Shown: positions 25,800-34,192, numbered from the stretch's first letter. The stretch: 64,000 bases of DNA from Pedobacter nanyangensis (GCF_003313505.1 NZ_QMHO01000001.1:186001-250000), one strand, 5' to 3'. Notes: generated by a model not told the origin, from the sequence alone. Numbers and translations: made by a program.

Positions 25800-26693
25800 A
25801 TGAAAAATCATTTAAAAACCTTTTGGGCTTTTGCCCTGATACTCGGCTTTGCCGTACAATCTTATGCACAGGACAGCATCAGAACTCCGCTTGCGTTGGG
25901 CAAGATAGAACCGTATAAAATGGAAGTTACCTACGATAAGACTTCACACCTGATTTTTCCAACCGCTATCCGTTATGTGGATTTGGGAAGCGAATACCTG
26001 ATTGCTGGTAAAGCTGAAGATGCGGAAAACGTGTTGCGTGTAAAAGCAACGGTAAGGGATTTTGAAGCGGAAACCAATTTTTCCGTTATCACGAATGACG
26101 GACGTTTTTACAGTTTCAATGTGTATTACAGTTCCTATCCCGAAGCATTGAGCTATGACCTGCTGACAATGCAAAAGGCGGTGGATAAAGCCAACGGTAA
26201 CGATGTGCTTTTTGAGGAATTGGGCAACAATTCGCCATCGCTGGCAGGCTTGTTATTGGAAACCATTTACAAAAAGGACAAACGCATTGTAAAGCATATC
26301 AGGGCTAAGAGTTTCGGCATTCAGTTTATTCTCAAAGGCATTTACATCCACAACGGCAAATACTATTTCCATACGGAATTGAGAAACCGTACCAATGTGC
26401 CGTTTCAGATTGATTTTGTGAATTTCAAAGTGGTGGATAAAAAGGTAGCCAAACGTACCGTAGTGCAGGAACGCCCGATGATACCGCTTAGGACTTACAA
26501 ACCATTGGATGAGATTGGCGGAAAAACGACCGAGCAAAACGTGTTCCTGTTAGACCAATTTACCATTGCAGATGACAAGGTACTGCTGATTGAAATTTTC
26601 GAGAAGAGCGGTGGCAGACATCAAACCCTGCAAATCGAAAACTCAGACTTAATCAAGGCTCGTTTAATTAACGATATGCACCTGAAATTTTAA
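25800..26693 (+). CDS. traN: TraN (DUF4138), VirB9-like periplasmic protein
   Basis: 297 residues with signal peptide (LKTFWAFALILGFAVQSYAQ) and DUF4138 mature domain (KMEVTYDKTSHLIFPTAIRYVDLGSEYLIAGKAEDAENVLRVKA). It is the outer-membrane-complex partner of TraM. The family is the best-conserved Bacteroidota conjugation marker after TraG. Normal length. Confidence 0.93.
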   Translation: MKNHLKTFWAFALILGFAVQSYAQDSIRTPLALGKIEPYKMEVTYDKTSHLIFPTAIRYVDLGSEYLIAGKAEDAENVLRVKATVRDFEAETNFSVITNDGRFYSFNVYYSSYPEALSYDLLTMQKAVDKANGNDVLFEELGNNSPSLAGLLLETIYKKDKRIVKHIRAKSFGIQFILKGIYIHNGKYYFHTELRNRTNVPFQIDFVNFKVVDKKVAKRTVVQERPMIPLRTYKPLDEIGGKTTEQNVFLLDQFTIADDKVLLIEIFEKSGGRHQTLQIENSDLIKARLINDMHLKF

Positions 26694-26714
26694 TAACCCT
26701 TTTAAAGTAATTAT

Positions 26715-27275
26715 ATGAAAAAGTATATCTATACCGTGATGCTCATCTTGATAGCCATCACGGTTACACAGGCACAAAGAATGTTGCCTAAACAGAAAGG
26801 ATTGGAAATAAATGCAGGAGTGCTGTCCGATGATAAGATTGGCAATGATTATTATATCAATGTAGCAATGACCGTAAACGGCAAAAACGGTAACTACCAG
26901 CTTTGGGCGTTGGAATACACACATCAGTACCACGATTATAAAGCCCTGCGCATACCGCAGGAAACTTATACTGCCGAAGGCGGTTACAGCTTCTTCCTGC
27001 TGGGCGATGCCCGTAAGAACATTACGCTGAACTTCGGAATAACAGGCGTAGTCGGTTACGAAACCATCAACCGGGGCGAAACGATGTTGTATGACGGTGC
27101 AAAAATTTTGAGCGAGGATAATTTTATCTACGGAACTGGTGGACGGCTCACTTTTGAAACGTACCTGTCCGACCGTTTTGTACTTGTCCTGCAAGGACGT
27201 ACAAAAGTGTTTTGGGGTACAGATTTACAACAGTTCCGACCGTCGGCAGGTTTGGGACTAAGGTTTAATTTTTAA
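26715..27275 (+). CDS. traO: TraO, outer-membrane-associated transfer protein
   Basis: 186 residues, signal peptide MKKYIYTVMLILIAITVTQAQ and a beta-rich mature domain ending in an aromatic strand (GLGLRFNF), compatible with a small outer-membrane beta-barrel. The start of the mature domain, RMLPKQKGLEINAGV, is typical of TraO. Gap to traN is 21 bases. Confidence 0.88.
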   Translation: MKKYIYTVMLILIAITVTQAQRMLPKQKGLEINAGVLSDDKIGNDYYINVAMTVNGKNGNYQLWALEYTHQYHDYKALRIPQETYTAEGGYSFFLLGDARKNITLNFGITGVVGYETINRGETMLYDGAKILSEDNFIYGTGGRLTFETYLSDRFVLVLQGRTKVFWGTDLQQFRPSAGLGLRFNF

Positions 27276-27287
27276 AACGTAAAGACA

Positions 27288-27737
27288 ATGATAACAATAT
27301 TCAATAAATTCAGAATGGGATTAAGCTCGATATATGTAATGCTGGCAATCCTCACAGCTTCGGTTTCTTTGGTATCTTGTAGCAAAGACGATGAACTCGA
27401 AATACAGAACGATTTTCCCTTTGAGGTAAACGTGATGCCAGTTCCCAAAGATGTTGCCAACGGACAGACAGTAGAAATACGCATTACCATACAGCGTAAA
27501 GGGAATTACAGCAACACGCAGTATTTTCTCCGCTACTTTCAGTTTGACGGACAGGGAACGTTGAAATACTACGATGAACCACCATACCTGCCGAACGATT
27601 TATACCCATTATCGACAGACCAGTTTCGATTGTACTATACGTCAACATCTGCCGTATCACAATCCTTTGAGGTTTGGATTTCGGATAGCTCCGGGAACGA
27701 AAAGCAATTGAGCTTTCAGTTTAATAGTAGCGATTAA
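27288..27737 (+). CDS. traQ: TraQ-like lipoprotein (DUF3872)
   Basis: 149 residues with a lipoprotein signal; Cys in SVSLVSCSKDDELEIQN would be lipidated. The domain DFPFEVNVMPVPKDVANGQTVEIRITI ... YFLRYFQFDGQGTLKY matches DUF3872 (TraQ). The TraP primase-like gene that sits between TraO and TraQ in CTnDOT-type operons is absent. It is the last gene of the transfer operon, closed by the terminator at 27,757-27,790. Confidence 0.82.
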   Translation: MITIFNKFRMGLSSIYVMLAILTASVSLVSCSKDDELEIQNDFPFEVNVMPVPKDVANGQTVEIRITIQRKGNYSNTQYFLRYFQFDGQGTLKYYDEPPYLPNDLYPLSTDQFRLYYTSTSAVSQSFEVWISDSSGNEKQLSFQFNSSD

Positions 27738-27756
27738 AAGTAGTATGTCATTTCAT

Positions 27757-27790
27757 AAAAACGGCTTATCTGATTGGTAAGCCGTTTTCT
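27757..27790 (+). terminator. Intrinsic terminator closing the tra operon
   Basis: Stem AAAACGGCTTA (27,757-27,767) / TAAGCCGTTTT (27,778-27,788), ten-base loop, followed by C-T and T-rich sequence. It lies 20 bases after traQ. Confidence 0.8.
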
Positions 27791-27873
27791 ATTTACAGCG
27801 TATGCTTAGGAGCATTTTACTGGCTCATCAATATTTCTTAAATTTATACTTGTGAAATTAAAAATGTGAGGAT

Positions 27874-28146
27874 ATGGTTGCATCATTGGTTATAGGGATA
27901 ATATTTTTGGTTGCAGGCTTGGGACTTCGTTACTGGATTAACCGAAGAAAGTTTTACAGGCGCAGCCCTATGGGAGCAGAGGGTTTTTCATCTTATGAAA
28001 GTTCGGTTTTCATTAAATTGATTGAAAAGGTTGGCAAATGGGTAGCTTATGCGCTGATTATATTCGGGCTATTGTCATTGTGGGTCTATTCACGTGAAAA
28101 AAAGGAAAAATCATCCCCGAACACAGAAATACAAAATCCACGATAG
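27874..28146 (+). CDS. Small two-helix membrane protein
   Basis: 90 residues. Two membrane helices (VIGIIFLVAGLGLRYWI near 5-21, WVAYALIIFGLLSLWVYS near 53-70) are joined by a basic loop (NRRKFYRRSPMGAEGFSSYESSV). Similar small proteins occur next to Bacteroidota conjugation operons and are sometimes misnamed as transporter permeases. Function unknown. It lies after the tra terminator and 42 bases before the beta-helix protein gene, in the same direction. Confidence 0.65.
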   Translation: MVASLVIGIIFLVAGLGLRYWINRRKFYRRSPMGAEGFSSYESSVFIKLIEKVGKWVAYALIIFGLLSLWVYSREKKEKSSPNTEIQNPR

Positions 28147-28188
28147 TGATGGTTGATTTTCTGTAAACAAATAAAACGACAATAATAA

Positions 28189-29697
28189 ATGAACACAATT
28201 TTCCTGACACCATATACATTAATTGAGAACACGGACTATCCAACTGATACCAAAATTGTTATTAGAGCATCGGACTTTGAAAATGTGTTATTTCAAGATG
28301 GAAGAATAACATTTAGCTTCATTAACTGTCGTTTTAAAAAATTAGAAATTGAGAACAGTGATACAATTGAGTTTAAAGATATAAGCATTCAGTTTATTAG
28401 CTGTTATATAGAAGAAATTACGGTTGAAAATATCATAACAACAAATCTTTCAATCTTCTTTGGAAGTTCAATACTACAAGGACGGATTAAAAACAGCAAC
28501 TTATTAAGTGTAACAGTTAATAATTGCTTTTTGAACAATTCATTATTTCTACTTGACTTAAAGAAAGCTGTAGTTTCATTTACCGAAGAAAATATATATC
28601 CCGTCAGGTGGAAGAGGCTACTTAAATCAGTCAATGCTACACTTGAAAATTTACTTTTGGAAAAACAGTCATTTTACATTTATGACTGCAAAGAAATAGT
28701 ATTCAATTTCAATGAAAATTCAACCGATAAGATTGGACTTTACAAAAGACCACATTCTAATAACATCGAAAATAAAATTGGCTACTTTCTGAGCGAAGCA
28801 GAAAAGAAAAATTTCAAGGTCAGTTTAAATATTCAATATTCTGCGGATAAAGAACATAAATTGACAAAAGTCATTAATGCTAAACTATTAGCATTATCTA
28901 TAAGTGGATATTCAACCGGAGAGGTATTAGTTGAAAATTGCAAAATAGATAGTTGGTATATCAGAAATTTTTCCGCACAGTTAGGCAGTAATTTTTATGA
29001 TATAAAACCATTCAGAAAAGAAACGGAAGAAACCAAATTAGAGATACATAAATCCAATCTTGATAAAGTTTGGTTTGACAACGTATCATTTGATGGATAT
29101 TCAACTATATCTCTATACAGAAATAAATTTGGGCAAACTACATTAACTGCCTGTGATTTTCCAACCACATACAAGGGATTTGACAAAATACAGACTATTG
29201 AAAACATTCATTATCCAGATAAAAAGGATAATAATTATTTCAAGACACGCTATGAAATTTTTGTTCAATTTAAAAAACAACTTGAAGCATCAGGAAACTT
29301 CTACGAAGCTCAAAAATTTCAAGCTATATCTAACGAAGCCCTTAAAAACATTGAGAATTTGCCATATTGGGATAGACTAATCTTAAAAGTTAACAGCCTA
29401 TCAAACAACCACGGATTATCAATAAAAGAACCGTTTATTGCAACAATAGCGATTTCAATTGTCTTTTACGTTTTGTATTTATGGAGCTTGGGAAGAATTT
29501 TTAATTGCAGTGATGTTGATTGGAATTTAGTTGGTTATTACTTCTCATTTTTGGACATAACACATAGGTCAGACTTTTTGGTTAATAAAACTGAACTCAA
29601 TGGTTTTTCTCTGACTATTGACTATTTTAATAAAATCCTTGTTGGATTTTTAATCTACCAATTCATTGCCGCTTTCAGAAAGTACGGAAAAAAGTAA
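28189..29697 (+). CDS. Beta-helix/pentapeptide-like protein with C-terminal membrane helices (cargo)
   Basis: 502 residues, visibly AT-richer than the neighbouring tra genes. Residues about 20-320 consist of irregular short repeats of alternating hydrophobic and polar strands with NC/SC turns (FINCRFKKLEIENS, FISCYIEEITVENI, LVENCKIDSWYI), suggesting a right-handed beta-helix. A helical connector (YEIFVQFKKQLEASGNFYEAQKFQ) leads to two membrane helices (IATIAISIVFYVLYLWSLG, about 420-440; FNKILVGFLIYQFIAAFRKYG near the end). Pentapeptide proteins with a comparable connector and C-terminal two-helix module are known in bacteria. Its place among ICE genes and its base composition suggest acquired cargo; a defence or sensing role is speculation. 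Confidence 0.8.
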   Translation: MNTIFLTPYTLIENTDYPTDTKIVIRASDFENVLFQDGRITFSFINCRFKKLEIENSDTIEFKDISIQFISCYIEEITVENIITTNLSIFFGSSILQGRIKNSNLLSVTVNNCFLNNSLFLLDLKKAVVSFTEENIYPVRWKRLLKSVNATLENLLLEKQSFYIYDCKEIVFNFNENSTDKIGLYKRPHSNNIENKIGYFLSEAEKKNFKVSLNIQYSADKEHKLTKVINAKLLALSISGYSTGEVLVENCKIDSWYIRNFSAQLGSNFYDIKPFRKETEETKLEIHKSNLDKVWFDNVSFDGYSTISLYRNKFGQTTLTACDFPTTYKGFDKIQTIENIHYPDKKDNNYFKTRYEIFVQFKKQLEASGNFYEAQKFQAISNEALKNIENLPYWDRLILKVNSLSNNHGLSIKEPFIATIAISIVFYVLYLWSLGRIFNCSDVDWNLVGYYFSFLDITHRSDFLVNKTELNGFSLTIDYFNKILVGFLIYQFIAAFRKYGKK

Positions 29698-29797
29698 AGT
29701 CTAAGTTTACAGCAAATTTTAGGAACATAATAATTGTAATGACGGTATTGAAAAAATCGGATAGCTCGAAAGGTTATCCTTTTTTATTGTGTAAACC

Positions 29798-29830
29798 GCC
29801 AAACACTGCCTCTCAAAGCCAAACCCTGCA
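29798..29830 (+). promoter_or_regulatory. Paired ICE motif upstream of the HTH genes
   Basis: GCCAAACACTGCC (29,798-29,810) and GCCAAACCCTGCA (29,818-29,830), again exactly 20 bases apart, 96 bases before the HTH gene start. Same orientation and similar start-codon distance as at 18,130 and 11,191. Confidence 0.5.
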
Positions 29831-29893
29831 ATATTTCCCACCCCTGTAATAAGCCTTTATAAATTCGACTTCCACAGAAAAATTGAGCAGATT

Positions 29894-30205
29894 ATGGAAG
29901 TTATCGCAATACAAAAATCCGCATTTGACGGAATGAAGAATGAGCTAAGGGAACTTTTGGAAATGACCGAAAAAGTCACGAGAAAATACACGCCGATTTT
30001 CAAAGCGGAAAAATGGCTCGATAACCAGGAAGTTTGCCTGATGATGAACATTACCAAGCGGACTTTGCAGACCTACAAGGACAAAGGCTTACTTCCTTAT
30101 TCCAAACTGAACCGGAAGAATTATTACAAACGCTCGGACGTACAGGCTTTACTCGAAGCCGGACAGCCGTACAATACTCTTGAAAATGGATTTATTCACG
30201 AATGA
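29894..30205 (+). CDS. Helix-turn-helix (excisionase/MerR-like) protein 1
   Basis: 103 residues. An N-terminal helix (FDGMKNELRELLEMTEKV) precedes a winged-HTH of the excisionase/HTH_17 type: WLDNQEVCLMMNITKRTLQTYKDKGLLPYSKLNRKNYYKRSDVQALLEAG. Such proteins in ICEs control excision or transcription. It overlaps the next HTH gene by 20 bases, and they are paralogues. The paired 20-bp motif 96 bases upstream is a candidate operator for this or another regulator. Confidence 0.85.
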   Translation: MEVIAIQKSAFDGMKNELRELLEMTEKVTRKYTPIFKAEKWLDNQEVCLMMNITKRTLQTYKDKGLLPYSKLNRKNYYKRSDVQALLEAGQPYNTLENGFIHE

Positions 30206-30485
30206 TAATGACGAAATCATTGCCCATAAGGAAATGATAACGCAGCTAAGAACCCGTATCGAAAGTATATTGAAAAACTACCGTCCTGTAATGAATGGAG
30301 AAATATACCTGTCGGGCGAAGATTTGTGCAAACTGTTACATATCAGCAAACGGACTTTACAGCAATACCGTGATGATAATATCCTACCATATATACAGAT
30401 TGGAGGTAAGATTATCTATAAGGAAACGGATATTCTGACAATACTGGAGCAGAATTATATATCCAATAACAAACATTGGCTGTAA
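30186..30485 (+). CDS. Helix-turn-helix (excisionase/MerR-like) protein 2
   Basis: 99 residues from the ATG at 30,186; an in-frame TTG at 30,180 is less likely. The HTH core is YLSGEDLCKLLHISKRTLQQYRDDNILPYIQIGGKIIYKETDILTILEQ, clearly paralogous to the preceding gene. Overlap of 20 bases implies coupled translation. Likely excision or transfer regulator. Confidence 0.85.
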   Translation: MDLFTNDNDEIIAHKEMITQLRTRIESILKNYRPVMNGEIYLSGEDLCKLLHISKRTLQQYRDDNILPYIQIGGKIIYKETDILTILEQNYISNNKHWL

Positions 30486-30605
30486 TAAATTTTGTGTGAG
30501 TATGGTTCTATCGAAATGGGTTTAGTATATTTGCTATGTAAAATATAGAAAATACTTAAAGTGTTTTTGCTTTAGGTCTTGGTACTAAAAACTGGTAATT
30601 TTTGT

Positions 30606-30667
30606 AACCCCGAGGCAATAAGTAAGAACGCTCACGTTATGGCGTGGGCGCTCGCTTATTCGGGGTT
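30606..30667 (+). ncRNA. Candidate structured RNA / leader hairpin
   Basis: A 62-base hairpin: outer arms AACCCCGA (30,606-30,613) / TCGGGGTT (30,660-30,667), then AATAAG / CTTATT, then a GC-rich inner stem ending CACG / CGTG around a six-base loop. A T8 tract lies 45 bases downstream (30,713-30,720), before the receiver-protein gene. It may be a leader or attenuator of that gene, or an independent RNA. No known family was recognised. Confidence 0.4.
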
Positions 30668-30753
30668 AGGCGTACCAGTGCCGTAGTATCGATGAGTGTA
30701 GTTGCCTGCGTCTTTTTTTTGTGCAGGGCTTCACTAATATTAAAACTGGTATT

Positions 30754-31203
30754 ATGAACACTGTAAACTCCCTCCAAGAAATCAGCATTGCATTTATCAA
30801 CGATAAAAGCCCAATTGTAGATATTATTTACAATGACCTCCTTAATTTTGGAATTGATATATTGTTCCGTTCGGAAAACATTAAAGACGGATTATCTCAA
30901 ATATCCGCATTAAAAAAACTTCCCAAAGTTTGTTTTATAGACCTTGATTTTTACGACAGGAATGTGCTTGCACAGCTTCAAGAATTGAGAACACAATATC
31001 CAACCATAAAATTGATTGCTTTCAGCGATAAGGATAGCGAAAAAGCCGTGAAACCTCTTTTGGAAATTGGTTTTGCAGGTTATCTGCTCATTGGTAGCGA
31101 TGGGGACGATTTTAAAAAAGCCATTGAAACTGTTATCAATGGCGGAAGATATTTTAGTATGGGAGTAGCGGAAATTGCACAGGAATATTTCAGCAATAAG
31201 TAA
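30754..31203 (+). CDS. Stand-alone response-regulator receiver-like protein
   Basis: 149 residues from the ATG at 30,754. The fold pattern is a receiver: EISIAFINDKSPIVDIIYNDL, then KVCFIDLDFYDRNVLAQL with a candidate phospho-acceptor Asp, and IKLIAFSDKDSEKAVKPLLEIGFAGYLLIG (Thr/Ser and Lys positions partly changed). The first acidic pocket is weak (IND rather than DD), and there is no DNA-binding domain after it. It may act by protein contact or be a degenerate regulator. The last ICE gene on the plus strand; it converges with the PRTRC operon. Confidence 0.7.
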   Translation: MNTVNSLQEISIAFINDKSPIVDIIYNDLLNFGIDILFRSENIKDGLSQISALKKLPKVCFIDLDFYDRNVLAQLQELRTQYPTIKLIAFSDKDSEKAVKPLLEIGFAGYLLIGSDGDDFKKAIETVINGGRYFSMGVAEIAQEYFSNK

Positions 31204-31429
31204 CCGTCCAATCCCAACAGCGTAAAAATATCTGTTCTAATAAAGCGACGTTCTTTTGCTTCTTTTCTTTGGTCGCTGTGTGAAAAGAAAAGAAGTCAAT
31301 TTTACCAAAACCAATCTTTGGGATAATGAATATCCCACGCAATAATGTCGCAATCTGTTTGGTAAAATGTAAGGAAAGGGAATGTGTGGAGCGGTGCATT
31401 TTGACAAAGTGGTTGCACCTGTTTAATGC

Positions 31430-31468
31430 AAAAAGACTGTCCCGACCATCGGGAGGATCTGTCTTTTT
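31430..31468. terminator. Bidirectional terminator between convergent operons
   Basis: Outer stem AAAAAGAC (31,430-31,437) / GTCTTTTT (31,461-31,468) with an inner stem TCCCGA / TCGGGA. It lies between the receiver gene (plus) and the ThiF gene (minus). The rest of 31,204-31,486 shows no convincing gene. Confidence 0.65.
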
Positions 31469-31486
31469 GCCGCCCGATTTTTTAGG

Positions 31487-32293
31487 TCAGGCGACTTTTA
31501 TCGGGTGGGTGCGGAAATCTTTCAGATTGTGAAAAAATCCTTTGTATTCGGTCATTCCCCTGCGGAACAAGTTCCACAATAAGGAGCAACCCATTTGTGT
31601 CAATGATGAATTGATAAACAAGTCCTGGTGTTCCAATGCTTCGGCAAGTGAGCAACTTGGCGTGTTGTCCTTTTGCTCGGATTGCTTCAGCAATTCGCCA
31701 AATTCATCGGTAACAAATGGCAGGCTTGCCACCGTTTGGTATTTCTCGGAATTGGGTTGCTTTATCTCTCCGATAGTAGATAGTAGCACTTGTCCTGTAT
31801 CTTGGCTGTTGCCAAAATCCAACCAATATTTTGGTTCATCGTGGTAGTGTCTGCGGTAACTTATTTCTTTAAGAATTTCAGCAACACCAAACCTTGCCTG
31901 TACATTATCCACACAAGTAATGGTAATGATTGCCCTTGCTTTTTCGGGCATTCTCCCAAACTTGTCCTTTTCAAATTTTACCGTTTCGGCTTTCCAATTT
32001 GTTCCTGCCCAACGGTTGCAACGATTGATTAAAGCAACGGATTTGTATAATCCTGTTTCACTTTCTGCAAAACGCTGTCTGCCTAAATTGGCACTCGTGA
32101 TAACATCATCATCCCAAAGGCGAACTTGCAACCCTGCGTGTCCTAAGGCTATCAAACTTTCGTTTATTTCCATTAAAGCGGTCAATACTTTTGAGCCTGT
32201 GCCACCTGCTCCGATAAGGTTTACCGAAATCGGGTTTGTCGGATTGAGCAGATAATTGTCCGTAAAATGGATTGCTGTTTTTGCTGTATTCAT
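31487..32293 (-). CDS. PRTRC system ThiF-family (E1-like) protein
   Basis: 268 residues from the ATG at 32,293 (a GTG three bases earlier is possible). It has the E1/ThiF adenylation fold: nucleotide-binding GAGGTG at 28-33, acidic strand end WDDDVI (61-63), the SANLGRQRF motif with N69, R72 and Q73, and CVDN with D129. A candidate catalytic Cys is C214 in PSCSLAEALE, placed where E1 enzymes carry the thioester cysteine. Predicted reaction: adenylation of the C-terminus of a ubiquitin-like protein, probably protein C of the same operon. The start shares one base with the stop of the protein B gene. Confidence 0.9.
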   Translation of the reverse strand: MNTAKTAIHFTDNYLLNPTNPISVNLIGAGGTGSKVLTALMEINESLIALGHAGLQVRLWDDDVITSANLGRQRFAESETGLYKSVALINRCNRWAGTNWKAETVKFEKDKFGRMPEKARAIITITCVDNVQARFGVAEILKEISYRRHYHDEPKYWLDFGNSQDTGQVLLSTIGEIKQPNSEKYQTVASLPFVTDEFGELLKQSEQKDNTPSCSLAEALEHQDLFINSSLTQMGCSLLWNLFRRGMTEYKGFFHNLKDFRTHPIKVA

Positions 32294-33012
32294 CACAATA
32301 GATTTTTAAGGGTTTTGTTATTTTTTTTTAATACTTCTTTCGGAAAGGGTTTATCGGTGCTGATAAGGTCTTTCCAAAGGTTTACAATGTTTTTTTTCGT
32401 CAAGTTTTCGCATAATGAATGGCTGAAATAGGAATTGAAAAAATAATGTTCCCACGCTTGTATAAATTCCTCAACCGAAGCCGAATTTTTAATGTCAATA
32501 CTAACAGTACCCATACATACATTGCCCTTTTCGTAGATATTGAAAAAAGGTGCGTAATGCAATGGCGTCTTCTCTGTGGGTCTTCTGTTGTTTGCCAAAG
32601 CAAATACAGTAAGACTGCTTTTGCTCGCTAACCAAAGCATTGGCGGTACTTGTGCCATTCCGTTGGGTATGCCCAAACTATCAACAAAATACAGTTGCCT
32701 TTGCTGTGCTTTGGTGTACCATAGCACCGTACCTTTTTCGCTCGGACTGATATGCAGAATATTGGTCGGCAAAATGCCATTTGGCTTTAAAAAAGCTGTG
32801 TTCTTTTCTTCATCGGTCTGTAAAGCCTTTGCCAATACGTTGGCTTCCTTTACTGTCAATGGGTGGGCATTGGTAGGCGTTCCGTTGCTATCCATATCGA
32901 AATGCTCCACGTACATTGCTGTGTCTGTTCCTTTGGTTTCATAGAAAACCAAAGCGGATTTTGGATAGTACAATGTGCCAAAATCTTGGGTTAAGTCGTT
33001 TACGGTGTTCAT
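32293..33012 (-). CDS. PRTRC system protein B (E2-like)
   Basis: 239 residues. The segment HYAPFFNIYEKGNVCMG (152-168) matches the active-site region of ubiquitin-conjugating enzymes (N..Y..G.VC), as in UBC9 HPNVYPSGTVCL, making C166 the probable thioester cysteine. From memory, PRTRC protein B is placed in the prokaryotic E2 family D. The preceding beta-strands (YFVDSLGIPN...VPPMLWLAS) fit the E2 sheet. It overlaps the upstream 388-residue protein gene by four bases (ATGA) and touches ThiF downstream, so these are translationally coupled. Confidence 0.9.
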   Translation of the reverse strand: MNTVNDLTQDFGTLYYPKSALVFYETKGTDTAMYVEHFDMDSNGTPTNAHPLTVKEANVLAKALQTDEEKNTAFLKPNGILPTNILHISPSEKGTVLWYTKAQQRQLYFVDSLGIPNGMAQVPPMLWLASKSSLTVFALANNRRPTEKTPLHYAPFFNIYEKGNVCMGTVSIDIKNSASVEEFIQAWEHYFFNSYFSHSLCENLTKKNIVNLWKDLISTDKPFPKEVLKKNNKTLKNLL

Positions 33013-34175
33013 TTTTCTGTTGTTTTATAGTTATACAATAAGTAAGAAAGGTAGTCCAACAATTCAAACAGGCGATTTTCAAAATCAAGGTTGCCTTGTG
33101 TTATTTTACTGCTGTCAAATACTTTGCAAATAGTCGGTTCTTCCATTTTTCCGTATTCGTTGAACTCATTGTTGATGCTATCGGAAAGACTTTCATATAG
33201 CCATCCTTTGGTATCTGCGATAAATGAAATGTACTTTTCCATTCCGATTGTTTCGTTTTCATAATCATCATTATAGGGGTCTTGTTCGGACAATGGTGCA
33301 TTTCTGAAAATGGTTGCGTTCGGATATTCCGTATAAAGGGCAAAGGCATTACAAGCAACTTGCCAACATTCCCTGTCGAATGTATCAAGGCTTTTAAATC
33401 GGCTCAAACGCTGTTCAAATACCTTTAAATTGATACGGTTAAATAACTTCTGTTCTATATTGTCGCCAATATATTCGGCATTTTTCAACTCACTTTTATA
33501 CGTTTCGGTTTCGTCCGTTTCATCGTCCTGTTCTACCCAATCTTTATGCGTTTCATATAGCCAATACAAATAGCTGTCTTCCTGTCTGTAATACGGCACA
33601 TCGGCAATATGGTACAGATAACTGCATACCGATACAAGTAGCTGTGCGGTCTTTTTACGCTTCGGGTCTTTGAGCATTTTAAAAAGCGGTGCAATAGGAA
33701 TATAATACAAGGTTGTACCTACATTATACCTTTCCTCGCTCACAAAAAAGGTTTTCTTACTATCCTGTACCAATTTGAAACTATCCCAATTTATGTTGGT
33801 ACGTTTTACTTTGGTTTCCATATCCCACATAGACAATGTTATATTGTATGGAAAATCAAAATCTTTGGTCTGCATTGGCTCAATGCTGTAATGTTCAGCA
33901 AGTCGGGAAAGGGACTTGTAAAAATCCCTCTCCGTTTTCTGACAAGCCTGTACGGATTGTGCTATTTTCAGTTTAGGCAGAAACGTACACTTTAGAATAC
34001 CATTGGTAGCATTGCTATTGGTACGGATTTCTGCTTGTCTTTCTGCACTTGGTTTGCGTCCTTTGGTCTTTGTAGCCAATTTGCGAACTCGCCCAACTGT
34101 CGGTGTAACTGCTGTTGTCGTTTCTGTTCGGGTATGCTGATTGTTCCCGATATGATATTGCGTTGCATAATTCAT
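33009..34175 (-). CDS. PRTRC-cassette protein of unknown function
   Basis: 388 residues with a basic, low-complexity N-terminus (1-60: KLATKTKGRKPSAERQAEIR) and a helical body with aromatic-rich segments (YLYHIADVPYYRQEDSYLYWLYETHKDW). No motif was recognised. Its place between proteins C and B, and its coupled stop/start with B, suggest it is a functional part of the cassette; it may correspond to PRTRC protein F, but I cannot confirm this by sequence alone. Confidence 0.7.
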   Translation of the reverse strand: MNYATQYHIGNNQHTRTETTTAVTPTVGRVRKLATKTKGRKPSAERQAEIRTNSNATNGILKCTFLPKLKIAQSVQACQKTERDFYKSLSRLAEHYSIEPMQTKDFDFPYNITLSMWDMETKVKRTNINWDSFKLVQDSKKTFFVSEERYNVGTTLYYIPIAPLFKMLKDPKRKKTAQLLVSVCSYLYHIADVPYYRQEDSYLYWLYETHKDWVEQDDETDETETYKSELKNAEYIGDNIEQKLFNRINLKVFEQRLSRFKSLDTFDRECWQVACNAFALYTEYPNATIFRNAPLSEQDPYNDDYENETIGMEKYISFIADTKGWLYESLSDSINNEFNEYGKMEEPTICKVFDSSKITQGNLDFENRLFELLDYLSYLLYNYKTTEK

Positions 34176-34192
34176 CGTTTTATAATTTTTGT

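Noticed and set aside
30754..31203. Calling the receiver protein RteB-like
   Set aside because: RteB is an NtrC-type regulator of about 450 residues; this protein has no ATPase or DNA-binding domain.
31326..31532. 68-residue reading frame on the plus strand between the receiver gene and ThiF
   Set aside because: It passes through a strong terminator and into the end of the ThiF gene; composition is not protein-like.
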